Under the pieces are notes generated by a model. It ran no database searches, was not told the DNA's origin, and saw only the letters and a list, made by a program, of their open reading frames with translations. From Prochlorococcus sp. AG-347-I21 (lineage in GTDB: Bacteria; Cyanobacteriota; Cyanobacteriia; PCC-6307; Cyanobiaceae), in assembly GCA_003279055.1 (NCBI GenBank), contig QCBP01000007.1, positions 20,085 through 84,084 of the forward strand: a stretch of DNA of 64,000 bases, given 5' to 3'. A program made the translations under genes and the position numbers. Positions 46,058-56,721 of this stretch are shown in pieces (the first letter of the stretch is position 1; every line of letters begins with the position of its first letter).

Positions 46058-47188
46058 TTGACAAAGATACTTATTCCTTCCGAAACAAGCTCTGGTGAAA
46101 GGAGAGTTTCAGCTACACCAGAAGCGGTAAAGAAATTAAAAAGCCTTGGATGTGATGTTTATATTGAAAGTTCAGCAGGAAAATTATCAGGATTTAGTGA
46201 CTTATCATATGAAGAATCGGGCGGAACAATAATAAACAACTTAGATCAAAAGATTTGGGGTGAAGCTGACTTAATATTTTGTGTTCAAAGTCCATCAGAG
46301 GATAATTTAACTAAGTTAAAGAAAGGCGCTGTTCTTCTTGGTCTTCTTAACCCATATGGTAATAAGGAGCTTCTTAGGATTATAAATAGTAATAAGATTT
46401 CAGCTTTATCACTAGAGTTGCTTCCGAGGATTAGTAGAGCTCAATCTTCAGATGTTCTTTCTTCACAGGCCAATATTGCTGGATATAAAGCAGTTCTTTT
46501 GGCTGCAAGTGAGTTAGATAGATATTTTCCAATGCTTATGACTGCAGCTGGGACAGTCCAACCTGCAAAAGTAGTAGTTCTTGGTGGAGGCGTTGCGGGA
46601 TTACAGGCAGTTGCGACGGCGAAAAGACTTGGAGCAATAGTATTTGTATCTGATATTAGACCTGCTGTTAAAGAACAAGTAGAGTCCCTCGGAGCAAGAT
46701 TTATAGAACTTCCTGAAGTTGAGGAAAAGCCAGCAGAGGCAGGAGGTTATGCAAAAGCTGTAACACCCGAATTCCTCTCAAAACAGAAAGCAACTTTAAC
46801 TAAATATTTATCAGAAGCTGATGTTGCTATATGTACTGCGCAAGTTCTAGGTAAAAAGGCCCCTGTTTTAATAGACTCACCCATGATTGAAAAAATGAGG
46901 CCTGGAGCAGTAGTTATTGATTTAGCAGTTTCTCAGGGAGGGAACTGCGAAGGAACAAAATCAAATGAAACTATTATCAAAAATGGGGTAAAACTTATTG
47001 GAGCGGGAGAATTACCCTCTTCAGTTCCTTATGATGCAAGTTCACTTTATGCTAAGAACTTAACATCTTTGATTACACCATTTATAAAAGATGGTGTAAT
47101 TAAATTAGATAAAGAGGATGAACTCATTTCTGGATGTTTATTAAGCGATGAAGGAGTTGTTCTTCAAAATAAAGTTTTTGAAAATTGA
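46058..47188 (+). CDS. pntA: NAD(P) transhydrogenase alpha subunit, domain I (PntAA)
   Basis: A 376-residue NAD(H)-binding component of the proton-translocating transhydrogenase. The alanine-dehydrogenase-like fold shows SETSSGERRVSATPEAVKKL, RISRAQSSDVLSSQANIAGY, VVLGGGVAGLQAVATAKRLG and AGAVVIDLAVSQGGNCEGT. In cyanobacteria the alpha chain is split into two genes, and this is the first. The start is TTG at 46058. It heads the pntAA-pntAB-pntB operon, with 12 and 8 bp gaps. Confidence 0.96.
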   Translation: MTKILIPSETSSGERRVSATPEAVKKLKSLGCDVYIESSAGKLSGFSDLSYEESGGTIINNLDQKIWGEADLIFCVQSPSEDNLTKLKKGAVLLGLLNPYGNKELLRIINSNKISALSLELLPRISRAQSSDVLSSQANIAGYKAVLLAASELDRYFPMLMTAAGTVQPAKVVVLGGGVAGLQAVATAKRLGAIVFVSDIRPAVKEQVESLGARFIELPEVEEKPAEAGGYAKAVTPEFLSKQKATLTKYLSEADVAICTAQVLGKKAPVLIDSPMIEKMRPGAVVIDLAVSQGGNCEGTKSNETIIKNGVKLIGAGELPSSVPYDASSLYAKNLTSLITPFIKDGVIKLDKEDELISGCLLSDEGVVLQNKVFEN

Positions 47189-47200
47189 GGTTTTAAAATT

Positions 47201-47494
47201 ATGTCTTTTATAAGTCTTCTTTGGGTTCTTTTACTTGGTAGTTTATTAGGCCTCGAGTTAATTGGAAAAGTTCCTCCTACTCTTCATACACCTTTAATGA
47301 GTGGAGCAAATGCAATTTCAGGAATAACAATGCTTGCCGCCTTGACTTTAATTGTAAAAGCAGAAGGTAACGTACCACTTTTAATCATTGGTTCAGTTTC
47401 ACTTGGATTTGCTCTTTTCAACGTTGTAGGAGGTTTCTTTGTAACTGATCGAATGCTCGCGATGTTTAGTCGTAAACCATCAAATAAGAAGTAA
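47201..47494 (+). CDS. pntAB: NAD(P) transhydrogenase alpha subunit, membrane part (PntAB)
   Basis: A 97-residue protein with three transmembrane helices, the second half of the split alpha chain. Signature segments are LLGSLLGLELIGKVPPTLHT, PLMSGANAISGITMLAALTL and the C-terminal FFVTDRMLAMFSRK. It forms the proton channel with PntB. Confidence 0.95.
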   Translation: MSFISLLWVLLLGSLLGLELIGKVPPTLHTPLMSGANAISGITMLAALTLIVKAEGNVPLLIIGSVSLGFALFNVVGGFFVTDRMLAMFSRKPSNKK

Positions 47495-47502
47495 TTTTTA
47501 AC

Positions 47503-48942
47503 ATGAATCTACCTGTAATCATTAAATTCGTTATTGACCTTCTAGCAGTACTTTTACTGGCTTTGGGAATAAAAGGATTGTCAAAAGTAAAATCAGCAAG
47601 GGATGCCAATAGATTAGCTGCATTTGCAATGTCGCTATCAGTAGTAGGATTACTTTCTTATTATTTAGGCACTTCTGGAATTGCTATTCAGTCTTGGATT
47701 TGGATAATAATTGGATCAATCATTGGTAGTTTATTCGGAGCAATTCTTGCAAAAAAAGTACCTATGACCTCTATGCCTGAAACAGTGGCATTGTTCAATG
47801 GTTGTGGAGGAATGTCATCACTCTTAGTGGCCTTAGGAGTAGCTATTTTCCCTATTTCTAATAGTGTAGAAAATCTTAATTTTTTTAAGTCACTGATTAA
47901 CGAAGTTTCAATATCTGTTTCTATATTTGTTGGTGCCATTACTTTCACAGGTTCAATTGTGGCGATGGCAAAGTTACAGGGTTGGTTGTCAACTCCAGGA
48001 TGGACTCAGAGCAAAGTTAGACATTTTGTAAATATTGTTTTTGCAGTTGCTTCCTTGATTGCCTTTTTTGATTTGATAAACGGCAATACAAGTTCTATTT
48101 GGCTTTTAGTTATAGTTTCTTCTTTATTAGGTATTGGAGTTACTTTGCCAATTGGTGGAGCTGATATGCCAGTCGTTATATCTTTATTAAATAGCTATTC
48201 AGGGATTGCAGCAGCAGCAGCAGGTTTCGTTGTAGATAGTCAGCTTTTGATAGTAGCAGGCGCAATGGTTGGAGCGGCAGGTCTAATACTTACTCAAGTA
48301 ATGTGCAAGGGTATGAATAGATCATTGGTCTCAGTTCTTTTTGGAGGATCTTTATCGGCACAAAGTACAGCCTCTTCTGGTTCAGGAGAATATACAAATA
48401 TAACTTCTTGCAGTGTTGAAGAATGTGCATTGACTTTAGAGGCAGCCAACAAGGTAATTATTGTTCCTGGTTATGGTCTGGCAGTAGCTCAAGCTCAACA
48501 TACTTTAAGGGAAGTGACAAAAAAACTAGAGCAAAATGGTATTGAAGTTGTTTACGCAATTCATCCGGTAGCAGGGAGGATGCCTGGACATATGAATGTA
48601 CTTTTAGCAGAAGCAGATGTTCCTTACGAACAACTTAAAGAGATGGACGTTGTAAATCCTGATTTTCCAGCAACGGATGTTGTTTTAGTTTTAGGAGCAA
48701 ATGATGTAGTTAATCCTCAAGCTAAAAATGATAGCTCTTCTCCTTTATATGGCATGCCAGTTCTTGATGTGCAGGAAGCAAGAACGGTATTTGTAATTAA
48801 ACGTGGTATGAGTGCAGGTTACTCCGGAATAAAAAATGATTTATTTGATCTGCCAAATACCTCAATGGTCTTTGGGGATGCAAAAAAGGTACTGAATGAT
48901 TTGATTGGAGAATTAAAGGATCTTGGAGTTGGGGAGAAATAA
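47503..48942 (+). CDS. pntB: NAD(P) transhydrogenase beta subunit
   Basis: A 479-residue protein: about nine transmembrane helices (residues 1-265) including MPETVALFNGCGGMSSLLVA and PIGGADMPVVISLLNSYSGI, then a soluble NADP(H)-binding domain III from about 300 (VIIVPGYGLAVAQAQHTLRE, HPVAGRMPGHMNVLLAEADV, VVLVLGANDVVNPQAKNDSS). It couples hydride transfer from NADH to NADP+ to proton entry. Its last 20 bp overlap the next gene. Confidence 0.97.
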   Translation: MNLPVIIKFVIDLLAVLLLALGIKGLSKVKSARDANRLAAFAMSLSVVGLLSYYLGTSGIAIQSWIWIIIGSIIGSLFGAILAKKVPMTSMPETVALFNGCGGMSSLLVALGVAIFPISNSVENLNFFKSLINEVSISVSIFVGAITFTGSIVAMAKLQGWLSTPGWTQSKVRHFVNIVFAVASLIAFFDLINGNTSSIWLLVIVSSLLGIGVTLPIGGADMPVVISLLNSYSGIAAAAAGFVVDSQLLIVAGAMVGAAGLILTQVMCKGMNRSLVSVLFGGSLSAQSTASSGSGEYTNITSCSVEECALTLEAANKVIIVPGYGLAVAQAQHTLREVTKKLEQNGIEVVYAIHPVAGRMPGHMNVLLAEADVPYEQLKEMDVVNPDFPATDVVLVLGANDVVNPQAKNDSSSPLYGMPVLDVQEARTVFVIKRGMSAGYSGIKNDLFDLPNTSMVFGDAKKVLNDLIGELKDLGVGEK

Positions 48943-50008
48943 TAGTATATCTTTTAGTTTTTCAGATTACGTAAAAAATAAGCCATTTCGAGAAGTCTTA
49001 CCTTGGATAGGTGGCGACTTACAAACTTTGAGAGATACTTTTGTTATTGATTTTGGTAAATCAAAGAAAAATAAAAAAATATTCTTTCCGATTAATAAAA
49101 TTCTTTCTAAAAAATTTGAATGTGATTATCTTTTAGGTTTTTTAGAATTACCTGAAAACTTAAACTCACTTAGGGGTTTTGTAATCGTTACTCATGGTTT
49201 AGGGGGCTCAACTAAACGGTTTGGTTTAAGAAGAATCTCTAGGAAATTAGCAAAAAATGGTTTTGGAGTTCTTAAATTAAATCTAAGAGGATCTGGTTCT
49301 GGGAGATATTTGGCTAAAGGAAATTATTGTGCTAGATGCTCCAGTGATGTTATTCCCGCAATTAAATATTTTAAAAAATTAATTAACTTAGAGTTCAAAG
49401 ATCTTATTAGTAATAATTATCTTCCAATTTACGGCGTGGGATTATCTTTAGGTGGAACAATCCTTTTAAATGCCTGCTTAGATTACGATCAAAGAAATGG
49501 AAAAAAACTTTTAGATGGCCTCGCATGCGTAAGTAGCCCTTTAGATTTATCATCATGTAGTTCATGTATTGAAAAACCTAGAAATTATATCTACCAAAAA
49601 TGGTTACTTCACCGTTTAAAAAATCAGTTATGGGATGGATTTAATGATGAAGGCAAAATTCTTAATAACGAGAAATTAAGAAAAAAAATTAGAAATTTAA
49701 AAAGTATAAGGGAATTTGATCAAAAATTTACAGCTCCTTGTTGGGGATTTAATTCTTTAGATGATTATTATGTTAATGCTTCTCCAATATTTAGAATTAA
49801 GAAATTAATAAAAAAATTACCTCCAATTCTTTTTATTCATGCTGAGGATGATCCTTGGGTCCCATATAAGGCTACTTTTGATTTAAGAAAAGAAATTATT
49901 GATAAATTTACTATTTTAATAACTAAAAAAGGAGGTCATAATGGTTTCCACTCGATTAATGGCTGCTGGTCAGACGAAGCTGTAAAGAATTGGTTCATGA
50001 GATTCTAG
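48923..50008 (+). CDS. YheT/EMB8-type alpha/beta hydrolase
   Basis: A 361-residue hydrolase of the COG0429 group. Start TTG at 48923 overlaps the pntB end by 20 bp. Group features are PWIGGDLQTLRDTF near the start, the oxyanion region VIVTHGLGGSTKRFGLR, the nucleophile elbow GVGLSLGGTILLNACL, the acid in IHAEDDPWVPY, and the catalytic His in KKGGHNGFHS. Substrate is unknown; members act on lipids or esters. Its stop overlaps the convergent gene by 14 bp. Confidence 0.88.
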   Translation: MELGRNNSISFSFSDYVKNKPFREVLPWIGGDLQTLRDTFVIDFGKSKKNKKIFFPINKILSKKFECDYLLGFLELPENLNSLRGFVIVTHGLGGSTKRFGLRRISRKLAKNGFGVLKLNLRGSGSGRYLAKGNYCARCSSDVIPAIKYFKKLINLEFKDLISNNYLPIYGVGLSLGGTILLNACLDYDQRNGKKLLDGLACVSSPLDLSSCSSCIEKPRNYIYQKWLLHRLKNQLWDGFNDEGKILNNEKLRKKIRNLKSIREFDQKFTAPCWGFNSLDDYYVNASPIFRIKKLIKKLPPILFIHAEDDPWVPYKATFDLRKEIIDKFTILITKKGGHNGFHSINGCWSDEAVKNWFMRF

Positions 50009-50345
50009 TACTATTTAAAAATGGTGTTTTTTTAAAAATCCACCTTTCGATTGGCTTCCCATGAACAATATGTGAGTTGAAAATTTCTGAAATTTTTTCT
50101 GGAGAAACTTTTTCATACCAAATTCCATCAGGCCAAACTAGAAGAATTGGTCCGTTTTTACATATTCTTAAACAGTCAGCTTTTGATCTTAATATATGAA
50201 TGTTTTTTGTAGGATGATCAATCTCAAATTTTTTTAAGATCTTTTTCAGGCGTTCCCATGTTTTTTCACCTTCATTGCCTTTAAAGCATTTCTTTTTTGT
50301 GGGTGTTGCACACAAAAGAAGGTGCTTAGAAACCGTTTTTGTCAT
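49995..50345 (-). CDS. Thioredoxin-like [2Fe-2S] ferredoxin
   Basis: A 116-residue protein with four cysteines spaced as in thioredoxin-like 2Fe-2S proteins: C12 and C20 (LLLCATPTKKKCFKG) and C58/C62 (SKADCLRICKNGPILLVWP). The rest, GPILLVWPDGIWYEKVSPEK and ISEIFNSHIVHGKP, follows the NuoE-C/ferredoxin thioredoxin fold. Such proteins are common in cyanobacteria, but partners are undefined. Confidence 0.88.
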   Translation of the reverse strand: MTKTVSKHLLLCATPTKKKCFKGNEGEKTWERLKKILKKFEIDHPTKNIHILRSKADCLRICKNGPILLVWPDGIWYEKVSPEKISEIFNSHIVHGKPIERWIFKKTPFLNSTRIS

Positions 50346-50500
50346 ATTAAAATCCTTTCCTCATGACATTTGTTAATTTTAAAGGTATTGTACGAAATGC
50401 TTGTAAAAATTCTATTAAAAATATTAAAGGAGGCATCGTCTCTAACTATTAATTGGATGTTTTTCTACAATAAGGAATAATCACTATCTAAATAATTATT

Positions 50501-50839
50501 TTGGAATTTAGAGTTATAGGGTTAAATATAAACTCTACCCCTCCGCCTAAAGTAGATGAATCCAGTGCTAAATCATTAGGAGTAAGTAAGCAATTTTTAG
50601 AAAATGAGTTTAAAGATTCGATTAAAAAACTGAATAGAAATTTATCTTTGCAAATTCAGGACTTGCTTAATATATATGGTCGGTATGGATGGCAGCATTA
50701 TTATCAAGGACAAATTGGTAGTCAAATAGTTCTTTATTTTAGACGCGATAAAAAGTTAAATAAATCGGAAATTAATGTTAAATTAACTCCAGAAGAGAAT
50801 GCTATTCTCCAAGCTCTTGATATAGATCAAATGCCTTAA
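50501..50839 (+). CDS. Conserved cyanobacterial-type protein, unknown function
   Basis: A 112-residue soluble protein with TTG start. It contains NLSLQIQDLLNIYGRYGWQH, GSQIVLYFRRDKK and LTPEENAILQALDI. It is helical in the first half with a beta segment afterwards. No domain recognised; it sits alone between convergent neighbours. Confidence 0.6.
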   Translation: MEFRVIGLNINSTPPPKVDESSAKSLGVSKQFLENEFKDSIKKLNRNLSLQIQDLLNIYGRYGWQHYYQGQIGSQIVLYFRRDKKLNKSEINVKLTPEENAILQALDIDQMP

Positions 50840-50984
50840 TGGCCAATCTTTAAACACGAAATTTAAATTATGATAAAGAGCAATTTAAATGCTAAAAAGG
50901 CTGTAAAGTCAAATTTATAGATTAATATTTTTTTCTAAATAGATAATCTTGAATAGAAATATACATGTTATCTTTTATAGACTT

Positions 50985-52214
50985 TTATCCTACACTTACG
51001 AATTTTTTCCCTTTTTTAATTTCTTGCTTAACAATAATTCTGGCCCAATTATCAACTTCGAGAATATCCTCCAATGTGGGACTCAAGTTCAAATTATCCA
51101 TATGTGATTCACAAGCTTTACTTATAAATGTTGGGATTTCTTGAAATGAAATTTTTTCTTTAAGGAATTGTTCGACGGCCATTTCATTAGCAGCATTTAA
51201 GACTGCAGGCATAGTCCCAGAAGATTTTCCTGCAGCATAGGCAAGTCCCATGCATGGATATTTTAACTCGTCGGGCTCTTTAAAAGTTAATTTCCCAATT
51301 TCACTTAAGTTTAATCTTTTCCATTTTGTTTTAAATCTTTCAGGCCAACTCATCGCAAATAAGATAGGTAGCTTCATATCTGGCCAACCTAATTGAGCTA
51401 ATACTGAAGAATCTTCCATCTCAATCATTGAATGAATAATGCTTTGAGGGTGGATAACTATTTCTATATTTTCGTAAGAGGTTCCAAATAAATAATGAGC
51501 TTCAATAACTTCTAATCCTTTATTCATAAGAGTTGCAGAATCTACAGTTATTTTTTTTCCCATATCCCAATTAGGATGTGAAGTCGCATCTTCCACTGTG
51601 ACATTTTTTAAATCCTCAACGGCCCAATCTCTGAAAGCACCACCAGAAGCTGTTAGATGTATGGCTTTTAAACCCTTAGGCATCTCCCCTGTTGAAAAAT
51701 CTGCATGTTCAAAATTAGGTAATCCTTGTAAACATTGAAAGATAGCAGAGTGTTCTGAATCAGCAGGTAAAAGCCTACTATTATTTTTCTTTAATGCAGG
51801 AATAACAATTGGGCCTGCCGCAATTAAAGTTTCTTTGTTAGCAAGTGCAATATTTTTTCCCGAATTAATTGCTGACATTGTTGGAAGTAAGCCTGCACAG
51901 CCTACTATCCCGGTTACCACAGTATCTGCCTTATCCCATGCTGCAACTGTGTTAATCCCTTCCTTCCCACCCAGAACCAAGGGTGCACTATCCAAATCTA
52001 AGTTATTAATATTATCTTTTAAATCTTCTATAAGATTTTCATCCTCAATTGCAACTACCTCTGGTTTATGTGTTTTAACTTGTTCAGTTAGTAAATTAAT
52101 ATTTCTTCCTGCCGAAAGAGCTACGGCTTTAAACTTATCAGGCTGCTCACTAGCTATTTCGAGAGTTTGAGTTCCTATTGAACCAGTAGAACCGAGCACA
52201 GTAATGTATTTCAA
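50985..52214 (-). CDS. dxr: 1-deoxy-D-xylulose 5-phosphate reductoisomerase
   Basis: A 409-residue NADPH- and divalent-metal-dependent enzyme making MEP, the committed step of plastid-type isoprenoid synthesis for chlorophyll phytol and carotenoids. The N-terminal NADPH loop is [16 protein letters not shown]. Substrate and metal residues are in [29 protein letters not shown] and [20 protein letters not shown]. Length is typical. It follows cysS on the same strand by 82 bp. Confidence 0.97.
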   Translation of the reverse strand: MKYITVLGSTGSIGTQTLEIASEQPDKFKAVALSAGRNINLLTEQVKTHKPEVVAIEDENLIEDLKDNINNLDLDSAPLVLGGKEGINTVAAWDKADTVVTGIVGCAGLLPTMSAINSGKNIALANKETLIAAGPIVIPALKKNNSRLLPADSEHSAIFQCLQGLPNFEHADFSTGEMPKGLKAIHLTASGGAFRDWAVEDLKNVTVEDATSHPNWDMGKKITVDSATLMNKGLEVIEAHYLFGTSYENIEIVIHPQSIIHSMIEMEDSSVLAQLGWPDMKLPILFAMSWPERFKTKWKRLNLSEIGKLTFKEPDELKYPCMGLAYAAGKSSGTMPAVLNAANEMAVEQFLKEKISFQEIPTFISKACESHMDNLNLSPTLEDILEVDNWARIIVKQEIKKGKKFVSVG

Positions 52215-52296
52215 TTTTCTCTGATATTTCTAATATCTTCCCATTAAAAGGTGTATTTAAAAAACAAAAATTTCAAATTGGTTTTTTTCTTAAAAT

Positions 52297-53766
52297 TTAG
52301 ATCCTTATCCATGTGGTTATTCCCTTTGATTGATCAATAAGTTCAATACCTTTTTCTTTTAACAAATTCCTGATTTCATCTGCCTTAGCATAATCCTTTT
52401 CCTTTTTTGCTTTCAATCTTTCATTAATAAGCAATGATATTTCTTTTTCTGTTATTTTACTTTCTTTTACTAAAAACTCTTTTTTAAGACCAAGTACCTC
52501 AGTCAACTTTTTAAGAGTTTTAAAATTCTCAAGTAGAAAGAATTTTTCATTTAGATCTATTTTAAAACCTTCAATCCTTTGAAATTGGTTTAAAAAGTTT
52601 TTTAATGGTTTCGCTAAATCGTAAATAATTGCGATAGCACCTGCTGTATTAAGGTCATTCCCCAGAGCCTCTGAAAATTTTAGCTTTTTTTGAGATAATT
52701 CAAAACTAATTTTCTCTTTATATTCTTCTTCGATAGATTCATTTTTATCAAAAGAGCTAAAAGCACCTTTTGTAAGGTCCATAAAAGAAAGGGCCACATT
52801 AATGTTTTTCCATGCTTCTGAAGCACTGCTTAATGCTTCTTCAGTAAAATCAAGTGGTTTTCTATAATTCACAGTCATAACAAAATATCGCAATGTCATA
52901 GGGCTTATACCTGACTTAATTAGCTCTCTGATAGTTTTAAAATTTTTAAGGGATTTACTCATCTTTTGTCCATTTACATTGACCATCCCATTGTGTAACC
53001 AATAGTTCGCTAGCTTTTTGCCATTGGCTGCTTCTGATTGGGCGATTTCATTTTCATGATGTGGAAAAATCAAATCAGAACCACCTAAATGGATATCGAT
53101 AGTATCTCCTAATTCATCTTTAACCATCGCCGAACATTCAATATGCCATCCTGGCCTACCTTTACCCCATGGCGAATCAAAAAACGGTTCATCATCTTTA
53201 GCTTTTTTCCATAGCGCAAAATCTTGCGGATTAAGTTTTTTACTATTTTCCTCATTAACCATTCTTCCTTGCTGATTGATATTTTGTTCTTGTAAATTTT
53301 GATTACTTAGCTTTCCATAATTTTTATTTTTGAAAACAGAGTAATAAACGTCTCCATCCCTAGAGTATGCATAACCTTTGTCCTCAAGGATTGTTATGAA
53401 GGAACAGATATTGCATATATGATTCGTTGCTCTTGGCATGCTATCCGGACGCATTATCCCTAAAGAATCCATATCTTTGTGAAATTCAATGATATTCTTT
53501 TCAGATACTTCCTTCATTGAACTGCTTTCTTCTTTCGCTCTTTTTAAGATCTTGTCATCAATATCTGTAAAATTTTGAACATACTTCACTTTGAAATCAC
53601 TGTAAATTAAAAATCTTCTCAATACATCCCAAGCGATATAACTTCTGGCATGACCAAGATGACATAAATCATAAACAGTTACTCCACAACAATAAATTTT
53701 TACTACATCATCAATAGGCTTAAAAACCTCAACTTTTTTGCTTAAAGTATTAAAAAGTTTGATCAT
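52297..53766 (-). CDS. cysS: Cysteinyl-tRNA synthetase
   Basis: A 489-residue class Ia synthetase. The HIGH-like motif is CHLGHARSYI, the zinc-binding cysteine is in YCCGVTVYDLC with GWHIECSAM later, and the signature loop is GQKMSKSLKNF. The C-terminal anticodon-binding domain (KEKDYAKADEIRNLLKEKGI) is complete. It is 24 bp downstream of polA. Confidence 0.97.
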   Translation of the reverse strand: MIKLFNTLSKKVEVFKPIDDVVKIYCCGVTVYDLCHLGHARSYIAWDVLRRFLIYSDFKVKYVQNFTDIDDKILKRAKEESSSMKEVSEKNIIEFHKDMDSLGIMRPDSMPRATNHICNICSFITILEDKGYAYSRDGDVYYSVFKNKNYGKLSNQNLQEQNINQQGRMVNEENSKKLNPQDFALWKKAKDDEPFFDSPWGKGRPGWHIECSAMVKDELGDTIDIHLGGSDLIFPHHENEIAQSEAANGKKLANYWLHNGMVNVNGQKMSKSLKNFKTIRELIKSGISPMTLRYFVMTVNYRKPLDFTEEALSSASEAWKNINVALSFMDLTKGAFSSFDKNESIEEEYKEKISFELSQKKLKFSEALGNDLNTAGAIAIIYDLAKPLKNFLNQFQRIEGFKIDLNEKFFLLENFKTLKKLTEVLGLKKEFLVKESKITEKEISLLINERLKAKKEKDYAKADEIRNLLKEKGIELIDQSKGITTWIRI

Positions 53767-53790
53767 CTTAAAATAAGTATTTCATAAGGT

Positions 53791-56721
53791 TTATTTTGTC
53801 TCCATCCAATTGTCTCCAATTCCAATATCAACTAAAAGAGGCACACTTAATTTTACACAATCTTCCATAGTCTTCTTTACTAATTTCGTCGTAATTTCCA
53901 AAGAATCTGGTTCAACTTCAAACAGTAATTCATCATGTACTTGTAAAAGCATTTTTGCTGGAACATTCATTTCTATGAATTTTTTATTTAGTTGAACCAT
54001 TGCAATTTTAATAATATCTGCACTTGAACCCTGAATTGGGGCATTGGCTGCGGCTCTTAGTGACTGTGCTTCCATGCCAGCTCTTCTTGCGGCTTGCAAG
54101 TCAATTTCGTAAGGATCTTTTCCTAGTAATCTTCCAAGTCCATTTTTATCAAACTTAAATTCTCTCTTTCTACCAAAAATTGTTTTTACATAACCTTTTG
54201 ATAAGGCAAGCCTTTCTTGAAGTTCAAGAAATTTGAAAATTTTTGAATATCTTTCTTTGTATTTTATTAGGAATTCTTTTGCTTCTGGAGAACTTACTCC
54301 TGTAGAACGTGCAAACTTTTTAATTCCCATACCATAGATAACTCCGAAATTTATTGTTTTCCCAACTCTCCTCTCATCAGAGGAAATTTCTTCTTTCTCA
54401 AAAATTAATCTTGCAGTCAAAGAATGAATGTCATCATTTTTATGAAATGCATTTATTAGTATTTCTTCATCCGCTAAGTGAGCGAGTATTCTTAATTCGA
54501 TCTGAGAATAATCAGCTGATAAAAGTTTCCAATTTTTTTCAGGCAAGAATGCTTTTCTGATTCTCCTACTAAATTCAGTCCTAACAGGGATATTTTGAAG
54601 ATTAGGATTGCTACTACTTAGTCTCCCAGTCGCTGTAGCAGCTTGATTAAAGTTTGTATGAACTCTTCCTGTCTTTTCGTTAATAAGATTTGGAAGAGCA
54701 TCAATATAGGTGCTAAGTAATTTGCTAAGAGTTCTGTGTTTTATTAAATGTTGGATTATTTCATGTTCGTCGACTAATCTTTCCAGAACTACTGCATCTG
54801 TGCTCCATCCTGTTTTTGTTTTCCGTGATTTTTTCTTATCCAAATTTAATTTTTCAAACAAGATCTCACCAAGTTGTTTTGGTGAAGATAGATTGAAACT
54901 TTCCTCTGCTAACTCATAAACTTTACTTTCAATATCTTCTAAGGTACTTTTTAATTCTTTTGAGAGTTTATCCAAATAAGGGATGTCGATGGTTATGCCA
55001 TTCATTTCCATTTGGGACAATACCGGCTCTAAAGGTAGCTCAATTTCTTCGAACAATTTGATTAATTCATCTTTTTCCTTTGAAAAACTTTCTTTAAAAA
55101 TTTTGACAATCTTAAAAGTTAGAAAAACATCATAACCGCAGTAAATACTTGCTTCATCAATATCAACAAATGAAAAGTCTTTATTTTTTCCAACTGTCTC
55201 CTTAAATGAAGGAGGCTTAAATCCAAATAATCTAAAACTAATTTCACTTAACCCATGCTTCTCCTGATTATTAAGAAGGTAGTCTGCTAACAAGGTGTCA
55301 AAGGTTACGCCTTTAAGGTCAAGTCCATGATTAAAAAATATTTGTCTGTCAAATTTAGAATTTTGAAGTGCCTTTTCTTTTTTTGGATCTTCTATCCAAG
55401 TCCTTATTTTTGAGAAAACATCCTCAATCGATAATTGATTGGGGGTCTCTTTTTTTGTTTTATGACCAAGAGGTATATAAAATAAATCATCATTTTCTTC
55501 TCCAAGACATAGTCCTATCCCAACAAGTTCCGCATCGATTGGATTTAAACTATTGGTCTCTGTATCTAAAGAAACTATTTGATTGGTCTTATCTAATCTT
55601 TGGATTAATTTATCAAGTAATTCGAAATCATTTACAACAGTTACGTTGATTTTAGGTATTTTATTTTCACTATTTTCTAATTCATTTTTACTGGAGACTT
55701 TTGGATCTTTCTCCTCCTCTTTAGCTACATTATTTTTATCAAAACCACCTTTACTAAAAGTTGAATTGAAAATATTAATTTGTCTAAGTAGTGTTGATAG
55801 TTCTAATTTTTTCAGTGACTCTGAAAGTAGTTCTTGATTTATATTTTTTAATTCATAACCGTTACTTAAAATTAAAGGCACCTCAGTATTTATTTTTGCT
55901 AAATCCCTGGAAAGAAAAGCATTATGTTTATCGTTTCTTAGCTTTTCTATAACTGAACCTTTGATGAATCCTTTATATTTTTTATCGTTATTTTGTAGAA
56001 TCTTGTCCAAAGCCTGATAGATTCCATCAAGCGTGTCGTTCTCTTTTAGTAGATTAATTGCAGTTTTTGGACCTACCCCTTTAATACCTGGAATATTATC
56101 AGAACTATCACCAGTTAGGGCTTTAAGATCAACTACTCTTTCTGGCGCAACACCTAATTTTTCTTTTACTCCATTTTCATTCATAAGAGTTGGATTTCCA
56201 CTTTTCGCATATGGACCACCACCCATATAAAGTACATAAATATCTTTTTGATCATCTACTAATTGAAATAAGTCTCTATCTCCAGAAAGAATATTCACGC
56301 ACCATCCTTTAGAAGAAGCATCATTTGCAATTGTGCCTAGGAGATCATCCGCTTCGTATCCTGGAGATTTAAAAATTGGTAAATTAAGGCTTTCTTCTAA
56401 GATGATTTCTAGTTGTTCTATATCCTGAAAAAAAACATCTGGTGCCACATCCCTATTGGCCTTATAATTTGGATCTAATTCATGTCTGAAAGTTGGTTTT
56501 TCGGTATCAAACGTAATACAAACACCCTCAGGACTAATATTTTTACAATTATCCAGAAGGCTTTTCAGAAATCCATAAGTGACACTTGTTGGAAATCCCT
56601 CTTTGGTAGTTAAACCTCCATCAATCCCTTTGCTAAATGCATAGAAGCTTCTAAAAGCAAGTGAGTGGCCATCGACTAAAAGTAAAATTGGTTTTTTAGA
56701 GTTTTCAGATTTTAAACTCAT
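53791..56721 (-). CDS. polA: DNA polymerase I
   Basis: A 976-residue family A polymerase for Okazaki fragment processing and repair. Domain order: 5' nuclease (1-300, LLVDGHSLAFRSFYAF and KALTGDSSDNIPGIKGVGPK), a 3'-5' exonuclease domain (about 360-560) that keeps SLDTETNSL, NSKFDRQIF and YCGYD and so should still proofread, and polymerase (about 590-976, LLSADYSQIELRILAHL, RRVGKTINFGVIYGMG, LLQVHDELLFEVE). Its start overlaps the HlyD-type gene by 4 bp. Confidence 0.97.
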   Translation of the reverse strand: MSLKSENSKKPILLLVDGHSLAFRSFYAFSKGIDGGLTTKEGFPTSVTYGFLKSLLDNCKNISPEGVCITFDTEKPTFRHELDPNYKANRDVAPDVFFQDIEQLEIILEESLNLPIFKSPGYEADDLLGTIANDASSKGWCVNILSGDRDLFQLVDDQKDIYVLYMGGGPYAKSGNPTLMNENGVKEKLGVAPERVVDLKALTGDSSDNIPGIKGVGPKTAINLLKENDTLDGIYQALDKILQNNDKKYKGFIKGSVIEKLRNDKHNAFLSRDLAKINTEVPLILSNGYELKNINQELLSESLKKLELSTLLRQINIFNSTFSKGGFDKNNVAKEEEKDPKVSSKNELENSENKIPKINVTVVNDFELLDKLIQRLDKTNQIVSLDTETNSLNPIDAELVGIGLCLGEENDDLFYIPLGHKTKKETPNQLSIEDVFSKIRTWIEDPKKEKALQNSKFDRQIFFNHGLDLKGVTFDTLLADYLLNNQEKHGLSEISFRLFGFKPPSFKETVGKNKDFSFVDIDEASIYCGYDVFLTFKIVKIFKESFSKEKDELIKLFEEIELPLEPVLSQMEMNGITIDIPYLDKLSKELKSTLEDIESKVYELAEESFNLSSPKQLGEILFEKLNLDKKKSRKTKTGWSTDAVVLERLVDEHEIIQHLIKHRTLSKLLSTYIDALPNLINEKTGRVHTNFNQAATATGRLSSSNPNLQNIPVRTEFSRRIRKAFLPEKNWKLLSADYSQIELRILAHLADEEILINAFHKNDDIHSLTARLIFEKEEISSDERRVGKTINFGVIYGMGIKKFARSTGVSSPEAKEFLIKYKERYSKIFKFLELQERLALSKGYVKTIFGRKREFKFDKNGLGRLLGKDPYEIDLQAARRAGMEAQSLRAAANAPIQGSSADIIKIAMVQLNKKFIEMNVPAKMLLQVHDELLFEVEPDSLEITTKLVKKTMEDCVKLSVPLLVDIGIGDNWMETK